A DNA stretch of 64,000 nt from Sphingomonas mucosissima (GTDB lineage: Bacteria; Pseudomonadota; Alphaproteobacteria; Sphingomonadales; Sphingomonadaceae): NCBI RefSeq assembly GCF_002197665.1, contig NZ_NBBJ01000001.1, positions 1,240,001 through 1,304,000 on the forward strand, read 5' to 3'. Shown here piece after piece: positions 48,004 through 55,559 of the stretch. The notes below the pieces were generated by a model. It was not told the origin of the DNA. It did no database searches and saw only the letters and a list, made by a program, of their open reading frames with translations. The translations under genes and the position numbers were made by a program. Every line of letters begins with the position of its first letter. Position 1 is the stretch's first letter.

Positions 48004-48348
48004 TCAGCGGACGGCGAGGGTCACCCGACTCAGGTTGTTCACGCCGCGCTGCGCCACTTCGTGGGACGAAGACACCATCCCATCAGGCAACATCATCTCG
48101 ACCGGCTCTACCTGCATCGCTGCCCGATACAGCGCCGCAGCCTCGGCGACGCGCCCGGTGCGGGCGTAGACCGTGGCGAGGTTGATCATCAGTTCCGGTC
48201 GGCGCGGAAAGATCCGCCGCTCGACGAGCAGTGTCTCCTCGGCCTTTTGATAATCGCCAGCCGCAATCGCCTTATAGCCGGTACGATCGGTCGCCAGGGC
48301 CGGCGCCGCAAGACCTGCAGCCAGGCTCAGGAACAACATGATGCGCAT
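48004..48348 (-). CDS. Small secreted TPR protein
   Basis: The protein has 114 residues with a signal peptide (MRIMLFLSLAAGLAAPALAT, AxA site). The mature part holds about two tetratricopeptide repeats: GYKAIAAGDYQKAEETLLVE and PELMINLATVYARTGRVAEA, then AALYRAAMQVEP. It presumably mediates protein contacts in the periplasm. It lies downstream of the TonB-ExbB-ExbD operon, beyond that operon's terminator, so it is probably transcribed separately. Confidence 0.75.
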   Translation of the reverse strand: MRIMLFLSLAAGLAAPALATDRTGYKAIAAGDYQKAEETLLVERRIFPRRPELMINLATVYARTGRVAEAAALYRAAMQVEPVEMMLPDGMVSSSHEVAQRGVNNLSRVTLAVR

Positions 48349-48484
48349 AAACCGTCTCCCAAATGACTGTGACGCTACATTGACGTTACCGTTTTATGAC
48401 ACCGGTATTTCACGAGCGCTTGCCGAATGCAAGTCTCCGGACGAACTCGGCGCCCGAATGCGCTAGTTTCCTCCGGCGAACGCA

Positions 48485-48514
48485 TAAAAAAAGGGCGGTC
48501 CTTTCGGACCGCCC
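48485..48514 (-). terminator. Intrinsic terminator of the tonB-exbB-exbD operon
   Basis: Read leftward, GGGCGGTCC (48514-48506) and GGACCGCCC (48501-48493) form a perfect 9-bp stem with a GAAA loop, followed by a run of T with one mismatch (48492-48485). It lies 25 bp after the stop of the last exbD. Confidence 0.93.
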
Positions 48515-48539
48515 GTGGCGCTTTCAATCGCTCGCGCGA

Positions 48540-48968
48540 TCAGAATTCGCGGTAATATTGCTCGTTGCCGATGAAGCCGAGCTTGGTCACGTTCGACCGA
48601 CGGACCACCGCCAGCGTCTGATCGACCACGTCGTAACGAACCTGCGGATCCGGCTGGAAGTGCAGTTCCGGCTCCGGGTTCATGGCTGCCGCCACGTCGA
48701 GATACTGGCGCAGACGCACCGCATCGACCGGGGCCCCGTTCCAGCTCGTCGTACCATCAACAGCGATGGTGATCTTGTTCTTCTGCGGATCGACCGGGGA
48801 CTTCGGCGCATTTGGGTCATTCACCGGAAGGTCGACCTTCACCGCGTGGGTCTGGATCGGGATGGTGATGATGAACATGATGAGGAGAACGAGCATGACG
48901 TCGATCAACGGCGTCGTGTTCATCTCCATCATCGGCTCGCCATCGTCTTTGCCGCCACTCATTGCCAT
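48540..48968 (-). CDS. exbD: ExbD/TolR family biopolymer transport protein (second copy)
   Basis: The protein has 142 residues. MEMNTTPLIDVMLVLLIMFI (about 15-34) is the single transmembrane helix with the conserved Asp that carries protons. The periplasmic domain ends in VAVVRRSNVTKLGFIGNEQY. Together with ExbB it couples the proton gradient to TonB. It is the last gene of the leftward operon and directly follows another exbD; the two differ in their periplasmic domains. Confidence 0.94.
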   Translation of the reverse strand: MAMSGGKDDGEPMMEMNTTPLIDVMLVLLIMFIITIPIQTHAVKVDLPVNDPNAPKSPVDPQKNKITIAVDGTTSWNGAPVDAVRLRQYLDVAAAMNPEPELHFQPDPQVRYDVVDQTLAVVRRSNVTKLGFIGNEQYYREF

Positions 48969-48992
48969 ATCGATTACTCCTGGTGGCTATGC

Positions 48993-49478
48993 TTACAGAC
49001 GCTCGACGCCAGATCCCGGCGGCGGTTCGGAAATGAAGCCGACGCGCGCAAAGCCTGCCATCTGCATGTTGTAGATCGCGCCTGCCACACACTTCCACGG
49101 CACGTTCACGTCGCCGCGCACATGCGCTTCGGGCAGTTCGAGGCCGGGAGCGTTGACGCCGCCCTGGCGCTCGATCTCAGCCCGCAGCTTGGCAACCGCG
49201 CGGTCCAGCAGCTCCTGCTGCGTCACCGGCGTCATGCCCCAGTAAACAGCGCAAGCGCCGTCCGGCTTGGTCGAGATCGAAAGGGACACGTTCTCGGGCT
49301 TGGTGGTGGTCGGGTCGAAGCGCACCTGAGGCAGCTTCACCGGAACCGTCTGGATCACGACCGGCACCGCGATCAGGAAGATGATGAGGAGCACCAGCAT
49401 GACGTCCACGAGTGGGGTCGTATTGATGTCCGACATCGGTTTGTCATCGGCGGAACCTCCGCCAGCGCTCATCGCCAT
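48993..49478 (-). CDS. exbD: ExbD/TolR family biopolymer transport protein (first copy)
   Basis: The protein has 161 residues. A Gly/Ser-rich N-terminus is followed by MSDINTTPLVDVMLVLLIIF (about 14-33) with the conserved Asp in the transmembrane helix. The periplasmic part contains two cysteines (GACAVYWGM and WKCVAGAI) absent from the second copy. It lies 91 bp downstream of exbB. Two ExbD paralogues in one TonB operon may form a mixed complex. Confidence 0.94.
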   Translation of the reverse strand: MAMSAGGGSADDKPMSDINTTPLVDVMLVLLIIFLIAVPVVIQTVPVKLPQVRFDPTTTKPENVSLSISTKPDGACAVYWGMTPVTQQELLDRAVAKLRAEIERQGGVNAPGLELPEAHVRGDVNVPWKCVAGAIYNMQMAGFARVGFISEPPPGSGVERL

Positions 49479-49568
49479 AAGTCAGGCTATCCTATGTCTT
49501 CGTTCCCGCCGGTGATCCGGCCGGGAAAGGTGGCGGGGCTGCCAACACGGCAGCCCCGCTTTACCCCA

Positions 49569-50369
49569 TTACGAGCGGGTCGTCTGCACGCCACCGGCCT
49601 GGCCGGCCGTGGTGGTGCCGACCGGCTTGGCAGCAGCCGCCTTGGCCGCGCCGGCATGCGCCGGACGCACCGCACCATTCGAGGCGAGGTAGCCGAGCAC
49701 GTCGTTCGAGAAGGCAGACAGCTCTTCCGCGATCGACTTGTTGCGACGCTGCAGCCAGTTGTAGCCGAGCACCGCCGGAACGGCGACGGCGAGACCGAGT
49801 GCGGTCATGATCAGCGCCTCACCGACCGGACCGGCGACCGCGTCGATCGACGCCTGGCCAGCCGCACCGATCTTGATGAGCGCGCGGTAGATGCCGATAA
49901 CCGTACCGAACAGGCCGATGAACGGCGCGGTCGCACCCACGGTTGCGAGAAACGCGAGGCCGGTGCCCAGCTTCGAGTTGACCATCGCTTCCGAGCGCGC
50001 GAGCGAGCCGTGCAGCCAGTCATGCGCTTCAACCGGATCGGTCAGCTTGGAGTGCTGATCCTGAGCCTGCAGGCCGTCGTCGACGATCTGCTTGTAGGCC
50101 GAGTTCTTCTCCAGCTTCGCCGAACCTTCGCGCAGCGAGTTCGTCTGCCAGAACGATGCGCGGACGCGCTTCGCCTGGTTGATGATCTTCTGCTGCTCGA
50201 AGAGCTTGGTGAACATGATGTAGAACGAAACGACGGACATCAGCACGAGGATGCCGAACGTGCTCTGGGCGATGATGCCGCCCTGCTCGAGCGCAGCCCC
50301 CAGGCCGTACGGGTTGTCGCCGCCGTGGGCGGCCGGGCCGGCGGCCGCGGCGAGGATGGTGGTGATCAT
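49569..50369 (-). CDS. exbB: MotA/TolQ/ExbB proton channel family protein
   Basis: The protein has 266 residues with three membrane helices (about 32-54, 142-165 and 180-200). GTGLAFLATVGATAPFIGLF (about 137-156) and GTVIGIYRAL, then GPVGEALIMTALGLAVAVPA, are the conserved ExbB/TolQ blocks. The C-terminal tail is Ala/Thr-rich. It is the pentameric motor scaffold for TonB. It lies between tonB and two exbD genes. Confidence 0.95.
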   Translation of the reverse strand: MITTILAAAAGPAAHGGDNPYGLGAALEQGGIIAQSTFGILVLMSVVSFYIMFTKLFEQQKIINQAKRVRASFWQTNSLREGSAKLEKNSAYKQIVDDGLQAQDQHSKLTDPVEAHDWLHGSLARSEAMVNSKLGTGLAFLATVGATAPFIGLFGTVIGIYRALIKIGAAGQASIDAVAGPVGEALIMTALGLAVAVPAVLGYNWLQRRNKSIAEELSAFSNDVLGYLASNGAVRPAHAGAAKAAAAKPVGTTTAGQAGGVQTTRS

Positions 50370-50413
50370 TCGATTAGTTTCCCTCTGAAAAGCGCAATTC
50401 TGTTAAGCCTGGA

Positions 50414-51079
50414 TCAGTCCCGCGGCAGCTTCCACACGACGCGTCGCGTTTGTGTGGTCGCGATCGGGTTACCCGCTGCGTCCGTCGCCGGCGTGTACCG
50501 GGCCCGGCGCGCCAGCGCGGCGCACGCTGCACGATCAAGGGCACTGGAGCCGCTCGATTCGGTCGTGACGCAGTTTTCAACCCTGCCTTGTGCGTTGATC
50601 GTCCACTTGATCACGGTTGTGCCTTCTTCCTCGGCACGAATCGAGCTCGGCGGATAATCGTCCGTCGTGATCCAGTCTGCAGGATTGCCCCTAGCACCCG
50701 CGGCCTTGCTGACGACGGGCGGAGCCGGCGGAGCAGGAGGCGGAGGCGCGGGAGGCGCAACCGGCGTCGGCACATACACCGGCGGCGGCGTTGGCACGGT
50801 GGCGATCGTTACCGGAGCCGACGGAGCGGACACGATCGGCGGCGGCGCCACAACGGGCGGCGGCGTCATCGGAACGTCTGGCGGCGGCGGCGGCGGCTCG
50901 TCCGGCGGCGGAGGCGGTGGTTCCTCAACGTCGAACGTATTCAACTTCTCCGACACCTTTTTCACGTACTGGAACGCGAGGCCGGTGACGAAGGCGTAGC
51001 CGAGAGCAGCATGGATAAGCGCCACGATAACAATCGCGACGACCTTGCTCCCGCTCATCTTCTGGTCAGAGTAGGCCAT
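50414..51079 (-). CDS. tonB: Energy transducer TonB
   Basis: The protein has 221 residues. One N-terminal transmembrane helix (VVAIVIVALIHAALGYAFVT, about 14-33) carries the conserved Ser/His-type motor residue (His). A long Pro-rich spacer (about 50-125) spans the periplasm. The C-terminal TonB domain, with YPPSSIRAEEEGTTVIKWTI and VVWKLPRD at the end, contacts TonB boxes of outer-membrane receptors. It is first in the operon, with GGGAG upstream of the ATG. It powers uptake of iron complexes and other substrates. Confidence 0.95.
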   Translation of the reverse strand: MAYSDQKMSGSKVVAIVIVALIHAALGYAFVTGLAFQYVKKVSEKLNTFDVEEPPPPPPDEPPPPPPDVPMTPPPVVAPPPIVSAPSAPVTIATVPTPPPVYVPTPVAPPAPPPPAPPAPPVVSKAAGARGNPADWITTDDYPPSSIRAEEEGTTVIKWTINAQGRVENCVTTESSGSSALDRAACAALARRARYTPATDAAGNPIATTQTRRVVWKLPRD

Positions 51080-51322
51080 TCAGCAAAAGCACTCCCTAAT
51101 CCCTATGGCCCGAAGGGGCCGGGCGGCCTGCCACGGCCCCCGCATGGGCGGAGTGGGCGTGCCGGTCCGTTCGGCAAGGGCTAAACGGAACCCTTGCACC
51201 GCGCGACTCCTAACTTGAGCCTTAACGACACGCAAACGCTTTGTCGGACGCAACAAACGTACAATCGTCCTAAAAGAGATTTATTTCTGTATCAGTAGCG
51301 GCTGATCGGATAACCCAAACGC

Positions 51323-52186
51323 ATGGCCTTTCGTTTTATTGGTAACCTGGTGCTGGCGGGCGCACTTTTGATCAGCACGCCCGCCTGCGTCAGCGCGCAA
51401 CAAGCTTTTCCGGCAGCCGCAACCAACGCCCCTGCCCCGTCCTATGTTGAGATGGCGGATCTCGTGATCGGTGCCCCGCTGGTGGTGGACGCCACGATTG
51501 CCAGCACGACGCGGATCAAGGGCGCAGAGGCAGCGGCCGTGCCGCCGGGGTTCGTGCGTTATTATGTCGAAGCCGATGTGGCCGCGCTGATCCGCGGGCC
51601 AGGCGCGATCCCGCCGCGGCTCGGCTATGTCCTTGATGCCCCGCTCGGGCCCGGCGGTCGGCAGCCGCGCTACAAGAAGTCGCGCGTGCTGCTGTTTGCC
51701 CGTCCCGTCGGGGGTAGCGCCGGTCAGGTGCAGCTTGTCGGCCCGCAGGCGCAACGCGCCTGGTCCCCAGAACTCGACGCGCTCACCCGCCGCATCGCAG
51801 GCGAAGTTCTTGCCGCCGATGCTCCGCCGGTCGTGACCGGCGTCGGCAACGCGTTCCATGTGCCGGGCTCGCTCCCCGGCGAAGGCGAGACCCAGGTGTT
51901 CCTTACCACCCAGGACAATCGACCGGTATCGTTGAACATCCTGCGGCGCCCGGGTGAGCAGCCTCGCTGGGCGGTCGCCTTGTCGGAGATCGTCGACGAC
52001 GCCGCCGGCCCGCCGCAGCGCGACACCCTGCTGTGGTATCGCCTGGCATGCAGCATGCCGCGGCAGCTGCCGCCGCGCAGCACCTCGGCCTTGGAGCCGG
52101 CGGATGCTGCGGTCGCCCAGGAGGATTACCGTTTCGTTCTGGAACAATTGGGACCGTGCGAGCGGCAAACGGCGCCGGCAATCTGA
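51323..52186 (+). CDS. Secreted hypothetical protein
   Basis: The protein has 287 residues with a signal peptide (FIGNLVLAGALLISTPACVS, AQ). A cysteine in STPAC is close to a lipobox but its position before the AxA-like site favours ordinary cleavage; this is uncertain. The mature part has YVEMADLVIGAPLVVDATIA and a conserved-looking LGYVLDAPLGPGGRQPRYKK, VLLFARPV. No family is recognised. It is divergent from tonB with a 243-bp spacer that holds both promoters. Confidence 0.65.
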   Translation: MAFRFIGNLVLAGALLISTPACVSAQQAFPAAATNAPAPSYVEMADLVIGAPLVVDATIASTTRIKGAEAAAVPPGFVRYYVEADVAALIRGPGAIPPRLGYVLDAPLGPGGRQPRYKKSRVLLFARPVGGSAGQVQLVGPQAQRAWSPELDALTRRIAGEVLAADAPPVVTGVGNAFHVPGSLPGEGETQVFLTTQDNRPVSLNILRRPGEQPRWAVALSEIVDDAAGPPQRDTLLWYRLACSMPRQLPPRSTSALEPADAAVAQEDYRFVLEQLGPCERQTAPAI

Positions 52187-52210
52187 CGCGCTTGCCGCGT
52201 CATTCGGCCG

Positions 52211-52573
52211 TCAGCGGCGGTGCCGCAGCAAGGTGATGCCGATCGATTCGCCTTCTTCGGCGATGGCCAGCTTGACGATCTTCACCTTGACGCGCTGCAC
52301 GCGCGGATCCTGCAGGAACAGCGTTTCTGCGATATGATCCGCCACGCCTTCGATCAGCGTGAAATGCACGCCCGGCGGCAAGGCGGCGGTCGCCGCATGT
52401 TTCAGATCGAGATAGTTTTTGGACGCTGACAGCGGCGTGTCCGGCGCGAAATGCGCCGGCGCGTCCAGCAGCACGGTGAGTGAGATCCGCAGCGGCTGCG
52501 GCAGGTGCGTCTCCTCCGAATAGACGCCGGTCAGCACCGGCACTTCGAGGTCGTGCACTTCGAGTTCAAGCAT
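52211..52573 (-). CDS. folB: Dihydroneopterin aldolase family protein
   Basis: The protein has about 120 residues from the ATG at 52573; an ATG 9 bp upstream is also possible. LELEVHDLEVPVLTGVYSEE and PQPLRISLTVLL match FolB's N-terminal half, and LIEGVADHIAETLFLQDPRV contains the conserved Glu of the pterin pocket. It cleaves dihydroneopterin in folate synthesis. The catalytic lysine region (VKVKIVKLAIAEEGESIGIT) is present near the C-terminus. Confidence 0.85.
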   Translation of the reverse strand: MLELEVHDLEVPVLTGVYSEETHLPQPLRISLTVLLDAPAHFAPDTPLSASKNYLDLKHAATAALPPGVHFTLIEGVADHIAETLFLQDPRVQRVKVKIVKLAIAEEGESIGITLLRHRR

Positions 52574-52685
52574 GTCTTCCACGCCGCGCGCTTAGCGGCA
52601 CATCGACCGCTGCGCCATGCCACTTGCGTTACCACTGCGACTCGCTAGAGCGCGCCACCCCAACTCGTCGGGGCGGGAGACGTCG

Positions 52686-53186
52686 GTGATCGAACTGATC
52701 GGGCTTGAACGGGTCGAAGAAGGCGCAGTGGAGCAGCTGCTGGATCGTGCGTTCGGTGCTGATCGCCATGGCCGGACCGCTTATCGCCTGCGCGCCGGCG
52801 TGCGTGCCCTCCCCGGGGCCAGCCTTGCGGCAATCGAGAACGACGCCCTCCTCGGGACGATCCAACTCTGGCCGGTGCTGTTCAGCGGCGATGATGGCCG
52901 GAAGATCGCTCTTATCCTCGTGGGTCCGGTCGCCGTCGTTCCGGAGCGGCAGCGCGACGGGATCGGGCGTCAGCTCGTCGCCGGCGCGCTCGCGCGAGTG
53001 CCGGACGAGCCATTGATGCTGATCGGCGATCCCGAATATTACGGCCGCTTCTTCGGCTTCGACGCGGCGCGCACCGGCCGGTGGCGCTTGCCCGGCCCGG
53101 TAGAGCGCCACCGGCTGCTCGCCAGGGGCGACGGCGTACCCGCGGGCGAAGGATCGATCGGACCGGACACGTCCCGCCGCGTCTGA
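52686..53186 (+). CDS. GNAT family N-acetyltransferase
   Basis: The protein has 166 residues from the GTG at 52686, chosen because GGGAG lies 8 nt upstream; the open frame extends to an ATG 69 bp earlier. VGPVAVVPERQRDGIGRQLV (about 78-97) is the acetyl-CoA loop. LIGDPEYYGRFFGFDAARTG is the 'yhbS-like' motif of this subgroup (GDxxYYxRFGF). The substrate is unknown. It opens a rightward run with DUF1285, Nudix and cca genes. Confidence 0.85.
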   Translation: MIELIGLERVEEGAVEQLLDRAFGADRHGRTAYRLRAGVRALPGASLAAIENDALLGTIQLWPVLFSGDDGRKIALILVGPVAVVPERQRDGIGRQLVAGALARVPDEPLMLIGDPEYYGRFFGFDAARTGRWRLPGPVERHRLLARGDGVPAGEGSIGPDTSRRV

Positions 53187-53230
53187 TCCTTTACGCCGGC
53201 GCCCCCCGTCCCTACGTCGGGAGCATGCCC

Positions 53231-53785
53231 ATGGCGCCGACACCCGATTTCGAAACGCTGACCATCGCCGACATCGCGCGCCTCGCAGAGGCCGATCGCT
53301 TGCCGCCGGTCGAGCGCTGGAACCCCGATCATTGCGGCAATAGCGACATGCGCATCGCGCGCGACGGCACATGGTATCATCAAGGCTCGCCGATCGGACG
53401 GCCGGCGATGGTCCGCGCCTTTAGCCGGATCCTGCGCCGCGAGGCGGACGGCGGCTACGTCCTCGTCACCCCGGTTGAAAAGCTGGACATCGAGGTCGAG
53501 GACGCGCCGTTCGTTGCCGTGGAGCTGAAGGCAGAAGGCGAGGGACAAGGATCCACGCTGGCGTTTCGGCTGAATACGGGTGAGTTGGTGACGGCGTCCG
53601 CCGAACACCCGCTGCGCTTCGTGGAGCGTGAGGATGGCCCCCATCCCTATGTGCATGTCCGCGGCGGTTTGGAGGCGCTGATCGCGCGCTCGATTTATTA
53701 CGAGCTTGCCGAGCGCGCGCTTGCCGGTGACGAAGATCCGCCGGGCGTCTGGAGCGCCGGCGCCTTTTTTCCGATCGCCCCGTGA
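53231..53785 (+). CDS. DUF1285 family protein
   Basis: The protein has 184 residues from the ATG at 53231, which has GGGAG at correct spacing; the ATG at 53225 is too close to it. The hallmark NPDHCGNSDMRIARDGTWYH followed by QGSPIGRPAMVRAFSRILRR is the DUF1285 core, and VTPVEKLDIEVEDAPFVAVE follows. The function of this conserved proteobacterial family is not known. The stop overlaps the Nudix start as GTGA. Confidence 0.9.
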   Translation: MAPTPDFETLTIADIARLAEADRLPPVERWNPDHCGNSDMRIARDGTWYHQGSPIGRPAMVRAFSRILRREADGGYVLVTPVEKLDIEVEDAPFVAVELKAEGEGQGSTLAFRLNTGELVTASAEHPLRFVEREDGPHPYVHVRGGLEALIARSIYYELAERALAGDEDPPGVWSAGAFFPIAP

Positions 53786-54384
53786 GTTCGCTGGTCGACC
53801 GGCTCGGCCTGGCGCTGACCGAGGGCATGGCGCAGCAGACCATCCTCCTGGCCGGCGACCATGGCGATGTGGCGCTTGCGACCGGCGACAGTTTGACGCC
53901 GGCGGCGGTGCTCGTGCCAGTAACTGATCGCCCGCGTCCCGGCGTGATCCTGACGCAGCGAACCGAAACGCTGCGGCGGCACGCCGGCCAGGTTGCGTTT
54001 CCGGGCGGCCGCGTCGATCCTGGTGAGGACGCCGTAACCGCGGCGTTGCGCGAAGCAGACGAGGAGATCGCACTCCCGCCCTCTGCCGTGACGGTGGTCG
54101 GCGAAGCGGACCGCTATCAGACCGTGACCGGCTACACCGTCACGCCGATCGTCGGCGTGGTGCCGCCCGATCTGACGCTTCGCCCATCGGAGGCTGAGGT
54201 CGCCAGCGTGTTCGAGGTCCCGCTCGATTTCCTGCTGGACAGCAGGAATCACGTGGAGGCGCGCACCCAATGGGAGGGGCGTGAGCGGCGCTATTACGAG
54301 ATCCTGTGGGATGATCGGCGGATCTGGGGCGCAACGGCCGCGATGATCGTCAATCTGGCGCGTCGGCTGCGGTGGAGCGCGTGA
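53782..54384 (+). CDS. Nudix hydrolase, CoA pyrophosphatase-like
   Basis: The protein has 200 residues with a GTG start overlapping the DUF1285 stop. The Nudix box is GRVDPGEDAVTAALREADEE with metal-binding glutamates, and it is preceded by RRHAGQVAFPGG, the extra motif of CoA pyrophosphatases (NudL). It would cleave CoA to phosphopantetheine and 3',5'-ADP. It is coupled at both ends, with cca starting inside its 3' end. Confidence 0.9.
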   Translation: MSSLVDRLGLALTEGMAQQTILLAGDHGDVALATGDSLTPAAVLVPVTDRPRPGVILTQRTETLRRHAGQVAFPGGRVDPGEDAVTAALREADEEIALPPSAVTVVGEADRYQTVTGYTVTPIVGVVPPDLTLRPSEAEVASVFEVPLDFLLDSRNHVEARTQWEGRERRYYEILWDDRRIWGATAAMIVNLARRLRWSA

Positions 54385-55559
54385 TCCTGCCGCCCGCACC
54401 ATGGCGGGCGCTTCCCGGACTTGACGCGTTGGCTGAAGCGCTCGGCGCTCGGGAGGGCCAAGCGCGCTATGTCGGCGGAGCCGTACGCGACACGTTGCTC
54501 GGCCTTGCCGTCGCGGATATCGACATCGCGACCAGCCACCCTCCGGCAGAGGTGGTCAAGCGGCTGACGTCCGCCGGGATCAAGGCCATCCCGACCGGCA
54601 TCGCGCACGGCACGATCACGGCCGTATCCTCTGGCACCGTCGTGGAAGTCACGACGTTGCGGCGCGACGTCGCGACAGATGGACGCCACGCGCAAGTTGC
54701 CTTCACCGATGATTGGCAAGCCGATGCGGCCCGCCGCGATTTCACCATCAACGCGCTTTACGCCGATCCGATCTCAGGCGCGCTGTCTGATTGGTTCGGC
54801 GGGCTCGACGATCTGGGCGCGCGGCGGGTGCGGTTCATCGGAGACCCCTATCGCCGTATTGCCGAGGATCACCTGCGGATCCTGCGTTTCTTCCGCTTCC
54901 ATGCGCGCTTTGGCGACACGCCTGATCCAGCCGGGCTGGACGCCTGCACCGATCGCGCCAACGATCTCATGGCGCTCTCGCGTGAACGGATCGCTGCCGA
55001 GCTGCGGAAGCTGCTGGTGGCAAAGGGCGCCGTGCCGGTCGTTGCGCTGATGGTCGAGCGCGGCATCTTCCGACCGGTCTTGCCGGAGATCGCCGACGTC
55101 GCCGCGCTTGCCGCGCTCGCCGAGGCGGAGGCGAATGCCGACGTCGCGCCCGACGCCATTCGCCGCCTTGCCGCGCTGATCACGCCGGACAGTGCGGACG
55201 GAGTCGGGGCCAGGCTCCGGCTGTCCAATGCGGATCGCACGCGGCTGGTGGCGGCGCATGACGGCGCGGGTACAGAAGGCGCCCGCGCGCTCGCTTATCG
55301 CGTGGGCCCTGCCATCGCCCTCGATCGCCTGCTGCTCGCGGGCGCCGCCGTTGACGAGCTGCACGGCTGGTCGCCCCCGCGCCTCCCAATCGGCGGCGGC
55401 GATCTGGTAGCGCGCGGCATCGCGCGTGGTCCTGACGTCGCGCGCGCCTTGCGGGAGATCGAAACCTGCTGGATCGCGGAGGGCTTTCCGGATGTGGCGC
55501 GCACCGCGCAGATCGCCGATCGCGTTACCGATCAGTTGCTCGGCGCGACCAGCAACTGA
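54372..55559 (+). CDS. cca: CCA tRNA nucleotidyltransferase or poly(A) polymerase family
   Basis: The protein has 395 residues from the GTG at 54372; a GTG at 54381 that overlaps the Nudix stop as GTGA is an equally good start. It adds or repairs the CCA end of tRNA. YVGGAVRDTLLGLAVADIDI (about 33-52) contains the nucleotidyltransferase G-S-like loop and DxD metal site. AARRDFTINALYADP and RIAEDHLRILRFFRFHARFG are the template and arginine-rich blocks. Its 3' end overlaps the convergent GGDEF-EAL gene by 28 bp. Confidence 0.93.
   Translation: MERVILPPAPWRALPGLDALAEALGAREGQARYVGGAVRDTLLGLAVADIDIATSHPPAEVVKRLTSAGIKAIPTGIAHGTITAVSSGTVVEVTTLRRDVATDGRHAQVAFTDDWQADAARRDFTINALYADPISGALSDWFGGLDDLGARRVRFIGDPYRRIAEDHLRILRFFRFHARFGDTPDPAGLDACTDRANDLMALSRERIAAELRKLLVAKGAVPVVALMVERGIFRPVLPEIADVAALAALAEAEANADVAPDAIRRLAALITPDSADGVGARLRLSNADRTRLVAAHDGAGTEGARALAYRVGPAIALDRLLLAGAAVDELHGWSPPRLPIGGGDLVARGIARGPDVARALREIETCWIAEGFPDVARTAQIADRVTDQLLGATSN

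Noticed and set aside
47579..48169. Possible 196-codon gene in the gene-free stretch
   Set aside because: It begins inside the tandem array, runs antisense into the secreted TPR gene and has no protein-like features.
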